A program made the position numbers and the translations under genes. Under the pieces are notes generated by a model that worked only from the letters and a program-made list of their open reading frames with translations, was not told the DNA's origin and ran no database searches. Positions 47,298 to 58,900 of a stretch of DNA of 64,000 bases are shown here, one piece after another (position 1 is the first letter of the stretch; each line of letters opens with the position of its first letter). Origin of the DNA: Proteromonas lacertae (Eukaryota; Sar; Bigyra; Opalinata; Proteromonadidae); NCBI GenBank assembly GCA_002245135.1, contig NGBS01001166.1, positions 186,001-250,000 on the forward strand, written 5' to 3'.

Positions 47298-50200
47298 GAA
47301 ATAGTATGGTATTAGGATCTTCTCCTTCACAAAGACTCATTCCTCTAATTCAATATTTATTTACAGTAGTTGATTCAAATGTATATGTCATTATTCCACT
47401 TGCTTTCAACAATTCAATTGAAATTGATATGATACAAACCACAGTTGATGTAAATGGAGGTAAAGTAATTCAAATCCTATTCATTGATGAAGAAGATGAT
47501 AGTAAAAATGTGGCAAATGAAGTGAAAATCAGTAGTTTAATAGCTTCAATTTATAGAAATGGCAATACAGGTGGTATTATACTCAATTACCTTCATAAAT
47601 ATGATAAATACTTATTTATATATCTTGAAAATATGTTAAAATATCATACGCTTGGTCAAAATGAAAAAGAATCTGAATTTATCATTGTTTCAATGGATAT
47701 TGATAGAATCTTGGATATTGAAAATCCAAAGTTATTGGATAATCATGTTGCTTTAGGTGTGTCATACATAAGTAAAGAAACTAGTAAATTCTTATATGAT
47801 ATAAGTACAAATACATATGGAGAAGGAAATATATTAAAGAAAATAGAATCAAGAGGTTTAATTGCTATTGAATTTATATTAACTGTTAGTGTATTATTAG
47901 AGAATAGTGAAAATCATGATTTCATGGATTATATTCATATCAATGAGATTACCACATCTTTAGGAAATATTAGAATTGATTATGATAATTATTTTCCTTC
48001 AATAGTTTCCATATATGTTGCAAATACTACAAATATATTACATATAAGATATGTTTTATCCAACCAATGGCCTGGTGAAACTTATAGAATAACTTATCAA
48101 AATATCACATTATTTCCTTTTTGTGATGTTACAAATAAGAATAAAATTCAAGATAGATTGTCTATTAATGTCATTCTATTTGTTCCATTGCCAAGTAATT
48201 ATAAATTAGAAGGATATAGAATGTTACTCTCTTACTTATCAATAATTGATTATATTAACAAAAACTACAGAGTTAATGGGTTATATATAAATCCAATCGT
48301 TATTGATACAAAGGGAGGGTATGAAATAGTTAGAGAGGTATTATCAAAGATGTCAATAGAATATAACACCAAAATAGCATTGGGAATTGATAATAGTTTG
48401 AATAGGAAAGAAATAGCAAATGAATTAGATGATTATGATGTATTATTAGTATATCCAAATGATTTTGAAGGATATGAATGCAAAGAGAATATTATATACG
48501 TTGGAGTTCCATTTGCAGCTAAAGTAACTTACTTACCATGGATCTTAGGTCATTTAAATAACAAAATTTATGTTGTTTATACAGATTCATATGATAATGA
48601 TGTTATTTCTAAAATGATTAGTCATGAGTTGAATTTAAGAGGATATTCTATTGTTGGTATTTCAAAAGTACCAGAAACTAATTATATACTAAAAGAAGTG
48701 GTCAATATGGTACATATGAAGATGAGAAATGGTGGTGTAATATTATCATTCTTAAAAGGAAATGCAGCTAAAGAATTATACAAAGCATGTTATGATGAAG
48801 ATATTAAATATCCAAATTACTATATTATAAGCGATAATTTGAATGTAGCAAATATAAATAATGATGAAGGAGTGTATATGATGAATCATTATATATGGAA
48901 TACTTATCCTGAAGAGTATTATGATGTGGAAGAATATGTTAATGTTTATAACAACAAGTATACATTCATTACAAATCATACAACTAGTTTCGTTCCTGCA
49001 TTTCTTTCTGTTAAAATATTAGCATTAGCATTTCAACATATTACATTCAATGAGAATTATTCTTCTGCTTTTACAGTTGATTCTATTCTCAATAAAGTTC
49101 ATAATGTTTCAACATCACAGATTAAAATATATAACAACAATTTCGCATCTTTTACTTTGAGTATAAAACAGATTAAATATAATGAAACTTCAAAACAGTG
49201 TTATGGAGATATAATCTATAAATATCAATCAAATTCAGAACCAAATCCTTGGGCATCTACTTACAATCTAAATGGTAAATTTATATGTGATTGGAATGAA
49301 TCAAATCCAAATAAAAATGAAACAATTCCAGTGGATGCTGTTTCAATTGCATTAGTATTTCCATTAAGTGATCTGGAATTAGGTAGTTATGCAACTGATA
49401 TATTAGAATCAGCCATATCAACATTATCTGAAATAAATGATAAAAATGGAGGTGTTAATGGTTTGTATATTGATTACATTGTTTTTGATTATAAATATGA
49501 AACTGAATCAATACTAACTAAGATTGCTTATGATATATTAGAGAATGAAAATATTGTGTCTGTTTTTGGATGTTTGAGTGAAACTTGTAAGAATATTATT
49601 TCCAGTATATTGCAACAGAAATCAATTTCATTATGGTATCCAGGAACAGCATATTGTCTCAGATATGATATCTAAAATTGGTAATATAAGAACAGCAGTA
49701 TTCTTTTATTTAAGTGGATCTTTATCATCATCAGTTTTACATGAAATAGAAAATCAAGGTATTAGTTTATCTACAGTTAATCTAATTCTAATGAGATTTT
49801 CAAAAGCTGATTATTCAGATGAATTATTGATGAAATTATCAGGAGCTTTAATACCAGCAACTTATTCTTCAGATTTATCAAGTCCATTAGCAAGATCATT
49901 TCAATCAGATATGAAAGGTGGATTAGGAAATACAGTAGAAATACCAGAAGAAATGGAATATGTATATTCAGCCTTGCATTTATGGAAAAATAGTTTAGAA
50001 ACTAGTATAAAAGACAGTGGAGGTGATATAAACCCGCCAATTGAATATATTCGATTGAATATGATTGATAAAACATTTACATCTCCATCTGGTCCAATGA
50101 TCTTAGATAAAACATTATATGTAAAGAGAAGTATGTATGTATTTAGAGTTAGTGATGATGGTAAATTTATTCAAATATATCCAAAGACAGGATCAACTGT

Positions 50201-51469
50201 ATTATATGATCCAATTCCATATCCAGATGGTGTTCCAGCAGAATGTAATTTTGGTAAAAAGAAAGTATATTTTGAATATAATACCATGATGAAAGCTGTT
50301 GCTTATGTGTTAATGAGTATTGCAATAGTTTTATCATTTTGGTCATTGTTATTCACATATGCATCAAGAAATAAAATGATTATTAAATCATTTGGTAGAT
50401 CTTATAGTTTTATATTTGCAGTACAGTTGTTGATACTATCATTAGCAGTAATACCAATGGCAATTGCACCAACTAAAAGTAATGGGATTTGCACAGCAAG
50501 AGTTGTATTCTTAGGTTTATGTGTAAAAGGAGTGTTAGGTTTAATGATAGCTAAATGTATGAAAATATATAACAGATATAGAAGATTGAAAAGAAACATT
50601 AAAAAGAGTAGAATAAAAATGGTTAGATTATTATTTACTTGGTTGTTTTTTGAATTATTAGAATCATTAATATTGATATTGTGGTTTACTTTAGATCCAA
50701 ATGAATATGAAGAAACGTATAGTCAATCTCTCAGTGGTTATTTTTTCGATGAGTATATTAGAGAATGTACTACATCAACTCCATTTTTGTATATAATATC
50801 TATTATATATTTCATGAATATATTTCTAGAATCGTTGAATTTATTACTGATGGAATTCCATTAATAATTCTGTTATATATCACTAATGTAATAAAGAATA
50901 AAATTAATGATCATAATGAAGGAACAGCAATGTTTATTTCTAGTTGTGTGATATATATCTTTTTTTCATTAACATTTATCTTGTTATTAGCTTCATCTTA
51001 ATGTTTTTTACCTGTTTTTGGTGTTGTTATGACTGTATTAGATTTTTATGTTAATTCAGAACCTAATACTGTTTTGTTATTAAGAGCAATGGGAATTGAA
51101 ATTACTCAAATTTTAATGATTATGTTACAATATGGAAATATCTTTTTTTTTACACAATTTTCTTAATGATGTTATTTAATTCTATTGTTTACTAAAAATG
51201 ATTAATGTTTATATTGATGATGATTCAAACAGAATAACACAATCAGGCAGCCAAGCAAGTAAAACTGAAAAGAAATATCCTTTTCATATCTTATTCATCC
51301 TATTTATTTTCTTAATTTATTCAATCTGTTAGATTCTTCCCATCATTCTTCTAACTCTCAAAACAAAACTCAAACCTCTACATTCCTTACATCACACATG
51401 AAATCTATGTTTACAACATCTACATTAAATGCAATTACAAAAAATCAATCATCAAGGAAGTTGTTATAA
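43412..51469 (+). CDS. Giant class C GPCR with about six periplasmic-binding-like domains
   Basis: Starts with a signal peptide (SLFSFILFVSLVLGG). Exons: 43412-44193, 44232-45240, 45276-45440, 45473-46043, 46116-46867, 46902-47254, 47305-about 49640, then to 50788, 50830-50954, 51012-51137, 51193-51258 and 51333-51469. About 2,500 residues, beginning with six tandem periplasmic-binding (venus-flytrap) units, the last containing NDKNGGVNGLYIDYIVFD and QKSISLWYPG. A class C seven-helix domain starts near 50284, including ICTARVVFLGLCVKGVLGLM and a K-x-x-R-x-Y-x-R loop. Introns 50955-51011 and 51138-51192 are AT-AC. A one-base frame jump near 49640 lacks an intron, and the junction at 46044-46115 is my best choice. 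Ligand unknown; amino acids, urea-like compounds or GABA are known for relatives. Confidence 0.8.
50955..51011 (+). other. Minor-class (U12-type) AT-AC intron in receptor helix 6
   Basis: Begins ATATCTTTTTTT, has TCTTAAT with the adenosine 10 nt before the end, and ends in AC. Phase 1 on both sides. Without removal a TAA lies in frame (50998-51001 region); removal continues the sixth membrane helix. Confidence 0.8.
51138..51192 (+). other. Minor-class (U12-type) AT-AC intron after receptor helix 7
   Basis: Begins ATATCTTTTTTTT, contains TTTTCTTAAT and a later TATTTAATTC, and ends in AC. Phase 1 on both sides. Removal links helix 7 (ITQILMIMLQYG) to the cytosolic tail (KMINVYIDDDSN). The first branch-like site is 26 nt from the end, longer than usual; the second is about 12 nt. 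Confidence 0.68.
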
Positions 51470-51523
51470 TAATTGTTTTATTTTTATTATTTTTAGTATT
51501 AAACACACAAAATAGTCAAATAA

Positions 51524-54500
51524 CTATTTAATATTATAAAAATGGTTTGATAATTCTTTCTTTAATTCTTTACCAATTCCATCTATTGTTATTGATTTAA
51601 GTGATGAAAACGATTTTAAAAACGATACTAATTCTAATTTATCTATCTCTTCTTTTATTGTTATTGTTAATAGACTTAAACATTCAAACACTTCTTTGTC
51701 TTCTGTCATCAATCTTAATTCTTCTTCATTTAACTTATTTCCTGATAGATTTATCTTCTGCAATGGCTTATGAACTTTTAATCTTTCTATTAACATTTTT
51801 AATCCTCTTTCACTCATTCCTATATCTATTTCAATTAAAAAACTATGTTATATTCATAAAATACTTGAAATATTTAATATTAATGAATAATTATCATCAA
51901 TAAATTTATCAAAATTTTCACAAATAATCTCTATTCCTTCATCTCCAATTGGATTGTTAAATATTGAAATATAATTTAAATCTTTTGGTATAGATTGAAT
52001 TAATTCTGATAATCCTTTATAACTGATATGATTATTGGATAAATCAAGTGTTTCATAATCAATCTGTTTTATGATGGGAATGTGAGAATCATTGATATTT
52101 AAATCTATTGCATTATATACCTTGATTTAATACTGGATAAATCATAGTATTTATACATATCACTTTTTTTAGTACAATAGTCTAGATAATACTCCAATTC
52201 TTTATTTTTCCAAGATGAATTTTTCATCTGAATGAACGGATATTCTTCATTTTCTAACGATTTTGAACATATTGATTTTAATCCATTCATTTTGATATTA
52301 TTCTCATTGAGATTAATTACATTACACTCTCCAATTAAATATAATATATCTGTAAACATTACGGCACTTTCATCATTTATTGATGTATTACTCAAATTAA
52401 GATCACTGTCTATCATTATATCCAACTTCTCTTCCAACAATTTTAATCCAATATTACCAATCGGATTATCTATTACACAGAATAATAAAGATTATATAAC
52501 AATATATATATATATATATATATACTGTTAATAATTAATTGTTCAATATTATCATTCTCTTTCACATAATTCATTAAATAATCTATACCTTTTGAATCAA
52601 TATTATTATCAGCTAAATCAAGTACTTCAATCTTTTCATCAGCAATTCTTAAACCATCAACTAAATATTTCATTCCTAATGACGATAATCCCATTTCTAT
52701 AAAACATTTATAAAACAACAAACTATACTCGAACAATTCAGATAACTTCCTAATAAATGGATATGCAGAGATAAAATTCTCATTCCTTCATCTCCTATTT
52801 CATTTTCATATAATTGAAGTTCTTTTAGATTTGGAAATGAAGATAAATTGTTTATCAGTATTTCTACACTTTCACATGTCAGATTATTATCTAAACAAAT
52901 GGAAATTTAAAAACATACAACTCAAATCTAACACTTCTATTTCTTTAAATTCATTTAATCTTAAAGTAATGAATGATTTGAAAAAATCATCATTAATTCC
53001 ACAATGATTCAGATTTAATCCATTATTTTTGTATTTGACAAATTTAATTAACTCTGGAATATCTTTGTCAATCAACAATTCTTTATTTCTTCCATAAATA
53101 TCAAATACTATTTTTGAAATAGAAAATTTTGAGAATACTGCTTTTAATCCACTAGAATAAATATCCCAGTTGTATGTAATATTTATTTTCTTTAGATTTG
53201 GATATTTAAATAACTCTTCTGATAATATTATCATTGATTTATCATTTAAATTCATTCCACAAAGATTCAATTCATTCTTGTCATTTATTAATAAATGAAA
53301 TATGGAATTAATAATTTGAATCCTATTGGACCAATTGGATTATCTATTTCATAATAATCAATACAAATAGAAAAAAATCAATACATTCAAGATTTACATA
53401 TTTAAGTTTCATAAATGGAATTGATTTTACAAATGATTCTATAAAACGATATGTAAGATTACAACTACATAAATTCAACTCTTGCAGATTTGATATTTGA
53501 TTATATAATGCTCCAAATAAAGGCTGGTATCTGATCTGAATATCAAGAATTTCTAAACAAGTAAATAATACTACAATAATACCAAATTTTAGTTTTTTAA
53601 AATTGGATAGTTTTAGTAATCTAAAAAAATAATCCATCCCTTCTTCACATAAACAAACACAAAGTTTATTAGCAATGACTCTTTCATTTAAATAATGAAG
53701 AAGGAGATTGAAAATCATTTCATCTAAACAACAAATCTTGTTTTCTTTGTTTTTGTGATAAATTTGAAATTTCAGTTTATCTTTTATTGATTCATCTCTT
53801 TTGATTAGTTTCATCATTAATAATATCGATAATATTCTATCATTTGGTTTATTGTTGTAAGATTCAATCAAACCATCTCTCATTAATTCATTCTTATTAT
53901 ATTCTATATAATAGTCTCTTTGAGTATCTAATGGAGTTATTTCTAGTAAATAATCATTATTGAAGAATGTATATTTTCTTTCATTATATATCATTATATT
54001 ATTATTTTCATCTCTAAATATTTCACTCACTTTTATCATTTCTTTTCTCAACTCTTTTAAACTCAATCTTTCTTCATTCTTCACATTCAACATTCTCTCC
54101 ATCATCTCTTCCATCATATCATCACATTCTACATCTATACGATATTTACATCTCAGAATTTTATTCAGTGTTCTGTTGATATTATTATCTTCATTAAATG
54201 GTAATTTTTTGTTTATCATTTCATATAATATACAGCCAATAGACCAAATCACACTTTTATCATTACATTCTAATCCATTCAATTCTTCAGGGCTTTTGAA
54301 GCAGATATCATATAATCTTATATCTTCTTCTTTTCTCAATGTGTTTAAAAACAAATCACAGATCTTTATTTCACCTTCACTTTCATATACTATGTTACTA
54401 CTCTTCAAATTGTTTATTATTACATCATATTCACTCAATACCACTAATATATCACATATTGAACATATAATAGCACAAATATCACCAGTTATCAACGAAT

Positions 54501-54765
54501 TATTATGAATTATTTCTTCTAAGTCTCTTTCATAATATTCTCTTGACAATATCATATGATCACCATATTTATTCATCTCAAACACTTTTGAAGGATATAA
54601 TAACGATTTACAACTATCTAACAACAAGGAGTCAGTCTCATAGAATTTTAATATATTCTTTTCTTTTATATCACTAACATTTAACATTTTCAATTTTTTA
54701 ATATTACTTCCATATTCTACAACTATATCTACTTCAGTTACACTCTTTTCTATTCTCTCTTTTAG
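51524..54765 (-). pseudogene. Pseudokinase - leucine-rich-repeat gene lacking a visible 5' end
   Basis: The 5'-most recognisable exon starts at 54765 after a 27-nt intron (54766-54792). Upstream an open frame runs to the mobile-element boundary near 54840 with no ATG. The kinase-like region has IINNLKSSNIV and KICDLFL where HRDLKxxN and DFG are expected, then SPEELNG and SVIWSIGCILYEM, so it is a kinase fold without catalytic residues. A chain of ribonuclease-inhibitor-type LRRs follows (NPIGPIGFKLL, LNLCGMNLND, LDLADNNIDSKG, NNHISYKGLSEL, IGMSERGLKML). Several GT-AG introns keep phase, but the frame jumps by one near 53290 and near 52125 without introns. Probably a decayed or 5'-truncated gene; sequence error is the alternative. 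Confidence 0.6.
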
Positions 54766-54846
54766 CTAATAATAATAAATCAATAAAAATACATCTGAAT
54801 TTGAGGGTAATATCGAGGATAGTAATAATAATAGTAAATAAAGGTT

Positions 54847-54891
54847 CTGGCACACCGAGCCGTATGACTCGGGCTCCTGGCACACCGAACC
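54847..54891. repeat. GC-rich direct repeat at the putative element boundary
   Basis: CTGGCACACCGAGCC (54847-54861) and CTGGCACACCGAACC (54877-54891) lie 30 bp apart, with GAGCC/GGCTC able to pair between them. This is the most GC-rich spot in the region and differs sharply from its flanks, so it may mark the terminal repeat of the element. Confidence 0.5.
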
Positions 54892-54909
54892 AAACTTTTT
54901 AAAATTACG

Positions 54910-54963
54910 TGACATATGTCATATTAGGTCATAATTTATTTTTGCATTTTCTAGAATATTCTA
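54910..54963. promoter_or_regulatory. Two 12-bp palindromes before the first element ORF
   Basis: TGACATATGTCA (54910-54921) and TAGAATATTCTA (54952-54963) are perfect palindromes just before the ORF at 54973. The second overlaps TTTTCTAGA, which also occurs directly before the polymerase start (55988-55996). Possible element promoter sites. Confidence 0.35.
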
Positions 54964-54972
54964 ATTTCATAT

Positions 54973-55281
54973 ATGGATAATCTAATTAAAGAAGAAGCAG
55001 AAAATGGTTTTGATTCTTTATATGAAATGTGTAATGTATATCTCAATAAGAATGATGATGGGAGCAATGACTATCAAACATCAATTAAAATAGCATGTGA
55101 GATTATATTAAAATTAAAAGAATTAAATGAAGAATATCATTTAGGATTAGATGATATGGTATTACATCAAATAGGAAGATTAGAAGGGAAAAAAATAGCA
55201 AGTCAATATTTACAAAAAGAATTAGAAAAACAATTAAATGAAATAATACCAAGTTTAAACAATATGTTAAAAATCAAATAA
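54973..55281 (+). CDS. Small element ORF, unknown function
   Basis: Codes for 102 residues, helical and charged, Glu/Lys/Leu-rich, with no recognised domain. The first plus-strand ORF inside the element, preceded by the palindromic region. It ends a few bases before the end of the convergent minus-strand ORF. Confidence 0.5.
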   Translation: MDNLIKEEAENGFDSLYEMCNVYLNKNDDGSNDYQTSIKIACEIILKLKELNEEYHLGLDDMVLHQIGRLEGKKIASQYLQKELEKQLNEIIPSLNNMLKIK

Positions 55282-55289
55282 AAAATTAA

Positions 55290-55763
55290 TTAGTCTTTAT
55301 CATCTTCCAATCTGTTTTTAAAAATATAATATATAGAATTTAATTCTGAATTTGTATCGATTAAATAGAGATAATGATTTTTTATATATCTAAAATTTTT
55401 AATAGTATTTGCATTCAAATTGAAATCTTCTTCAGAAATATATGCAAAATCTTCTACATAGAAAGTGTCCAGTTTATTAATTAATTTTTCTAAGTCTTCT
55501 ATAATATCCAGTCTATAAGATGTTAATTCAGATTTGTTAAATGTGGTTGCTATTTTACTTCTGTTATATTTCAATTCGATATTTTGTATGAAAGTTACAA
55601 AAGACTTTATTTTATCTCTTAGATCTGTTTTATCTTTACTACTAAAATTTTCACTTAGATTTAATTTATAGACCCTTCTACTTATATCATTTAAACTACT
55701 AATATAATTTTTAAGTACATCAAAGAATACATAGAATTCATATACTCTAGCAAAATTACTCAT
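55290..55763 (-). CDS. Small element ORF on the minus strand, unknown function
   Basis: Codes for 157 residues, helical, with no recognised domain. It is divergent from the polymerase ORF across a 233-bp gap that holds a TTAATTAATTAATTA run (similar to one at 62376-62398) and a 20-bp perfect palindrome. Possibly a structural or accessory element protein; no evidence beyond position. Confidence 0.5.
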   Translation of the reverse strand: MSNFARVYEFYVFFDVLKNYISSLNDISRRVYKLNLSENFSSKDKTDLRDKIKSFVTFIQNIELKYNRSKIATTFNKSELTSYRLDIIEDLEKLINKLDTFYVEDFAYISEEDFNLNANTIKNFRYIKNHYLYLIDTNSELNSIYYIFKNRLEDDKD

Positions 55764-55996
55764 ATTTTTTGGTATAAATTAATTAATTAATTAGATATAC
55801 TACTAATAGAAATTGTTCTTCCAATTCAAATCTGATCCAAAGAATATAATATAATTCAAGTAAAAGAAAGAAATATAAAGCAATAATATAAAATAATAAA
55901 TATAAGTCGTAAAAGAATTGATATATAACTTTTAGAAATTTCTAAAAGAATAAAAATAATAATAAAAATATAAAAAATTAATTTTTAATTTTCTAG
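55764..55996. promoter_or_regulatory. Divergent promoter region of the element
   Basis: AT-rich gap with a perfect 20-bp palindrome at 55929-55948 whose core is TAGAAATTTCTA, related to TAGAATATTCTA at 54952. TTTTCTAGA abuts the polymerase ATG. Confidence 0.35.
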
Positions 55997-58900
55997 ATGA
56001 ACCCTTTCATCCCTCCTTATTATTATTATTCAAACTTTAATTATTATAGTCCACCACCATTTGGAGCACCTTATATTCCTCCTCCACAAAATTATGGATT
56101 TAATCCCATGCCCATGCCATATCCAGGTATGGCACCTCCTAATATGTATGAACCACCTCCACCTATTCAAAATATTCCAGTAGTTAGAAATTATGTTCCA
56201 CCAAGAAATCTAGTTACAAATACAAATCCTGGTTTCAATTATTATCCTGGAAATATAGGAGTAGATTCAACACCTCAAATTAATATTCCTGAACCAGGAT
56301 TTGTAACACCACCTCCCAAGAGAAGATTAGATTTCGAAAACATAAGTCCTCCAAAAATACAAAGAAAAGGAGGTATGCAGGTTCAAATGCCTAATCCAAA
56401 TCCTAATCCAAATCAACCTGTTGTTGTTGTTAATCAACCTCCACCAAATGCACAACAGCGTAATAGAGTAGCTGATTTAAATTTATCTTATCAAGAAGAA
56501 AGAGATTTAAGAGAAGCAAGTGATATATTAGAAAATCATCCTACTAAATTATTAAAATTACCATATGAAAAGAGATTATATTATATGGACTTAATTCAGA
56601 GAAGTACAGATAATTATAGTAGAACATATCAAATTAACTTTTTAAATGATGTAAATGGTAAAGATCCAGATGCTGTTGTTGAAATTATAACTGATCCTAG
56701 TAGCCCATTAATTACTAAAATAAGAGAATATTTAGAAGATGTTAAATATATAAAAGTAACATTAAGTTTTAGAAGTGGTTATATAGGAGCAGACGATCCA
56801 GATTATAATAATCCAAATGGTAATAAAATTACAAATTGGGTATTCTTAGAATGTAGACCTGTAGTTATTACAGAATCAGAAATGAATGTTGCACATAAAA
56901 TATTAAAAGATAGAATAAGAACAGAAATGGGACCTTTATGGCATACTGAAAAATCAAGTTTAAAATTTAGACATGTTGGTGAAGTTGAAGTTCAATTAGT
57001 CAAAGCAACTGCTATGGCAGGTAGTGGTAAAAATAAAGAACTTCCAGATTGGATTAGAAATAGAAAATGTGTTATATCAATAGATAATAATAAAGAAAAT
57101 GATCAATTATGTTTTCTATATGCTATAGCAGCAGCATTTTTTCATGGTAATAATAATAATAAGAATTTAAATAGAGTAGAACAATATAAAGAATATATTA
57201 GAGTTAACTACAATTATAGTATGTTATATTTCCCAGTAGATCCTATAAAACATAAAAAACAAATTCATGAATTTGAAACAATAAATCATATAACATTAAA
57301 TATATTCAAAATAACAGATAAAGAAGTAGTTCCAATATATGTAACACATATAGATAAGTTCAATAATTATCCACATGTGAATTTATTATATAATGATAAA
57401 CATTATTCTACTATTACAAAATTAAATGTAATATTAATACCTAAAGGAAAGAAGTGTAAAAATGGTTATCCTAGATGTAATTATTGTTTTGCTTTATTAT
57501 CAACAGATGAAAAAAGAATACAACATGAAAAATATAATTGTCAACAACATAAAGGTATTATAAGAAATTTCCCTGAGAAAAATATTCAATTAGAATTTAA
57601 GAACTTTAAATATATGCAACTAATACCTATAGTAATATATTGGGATACTGAAGTTTATCAGGAGAAAGTAACAGATCCAATTTTAAATGAGAAAGGTATT
57701 TTATCAAAGCATATATTATCCAGTTGGTGTTTATATGTTGTATCAAAATATCCTAATATATATCCTAATAAAATTGAGTATGATTTTAAAACACCTAAAG
57801 ATAATGAAACAGATTTAGAGGATAGATTAATAGCTAAATTTATGGAAATACAAAAAGAAATATTAGATTTATATGAAGAAAAATTAAAAAATCCTGAAAA
57901 AATGATAGGATATAATAGAGAAGATCCTAAAAATAAATTGAATTATTGCATATACTGTAAAGAACCATTTGATTATAGGAATAAGAATAAGAAACCTGTT
58001 TTACACCACGACCACTTTAGTGGACAATATATAGGTAGAATATGTAATAATTGCAACTTCCATGTATGTTTAAATAATATGCCAATCCCTTGTATTGCTC
58101 ATAATTCCAAAAATTATGACAATAATTTCATTATTAGAGGATTGTCCAGATGGGATAATAAGTTAAGAGATGAATTTTGTAAAGAAAATAATATTGATCC
58201 TAATGTAAATTATGCTTCAGATACTGAATCTGATAGTGATACTGAAGAAGAAGATAATACTAGTTATACTAATTCTATTCCTGTTCCACATCAAGATAGT
58301 GATACATTTACTCCATTACCTCCTTATACTAATGGCTTTATAACAGCAAATAAAATAAAAGATTATGTGAAAAATTTAAGAAAAGAAAAACAAGAAGAAA
58401 AAGATGATAATAATAATTTCAGTATGAGTCCATTACATGATTCTTTAAGTGATATGGAAACTCAAGAAGCTGAAAGTGAAGTAATCCAAATTAATAATGA
58501 AGAAGTTAATGCATTGTTAGAATTAGAAGAAATGTTAAGAAGAGATAGTCCTAGAAATGCAGAAGATGTTATAGATGAAATAGATGAACAATCTGCTTAT
58601 AGAATTATTAAATGTAAAGATGGTAAAATAAGAAAATATAAAAACAAAAAACAATATAAATCACAATTATCAGTATTACCCAAAACAGATAATAAATTTT
58701 TATTAATAAAGTTCAACAAATTATACTTTATGGACTCTTATCAATTCTTACCAAGTTCTTTAGATTCTTTAACAAAGTCATTATATACTCAAGCAAAAAG
58801 AGATAATGGAAATTATCAAAAATATTTCAGTTATGTATATGAAGATATTTATAAAAAATATTCTGCTCCTGGTAAATTGGATCATGATATGAATATTGAT

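Noticed and set aside
53960-54508. Plus-strand frame of about 180 residues
   Set aside because: Antisense of the pseudokinase region, whose kinase-fold motifs are clear on the minus strand.
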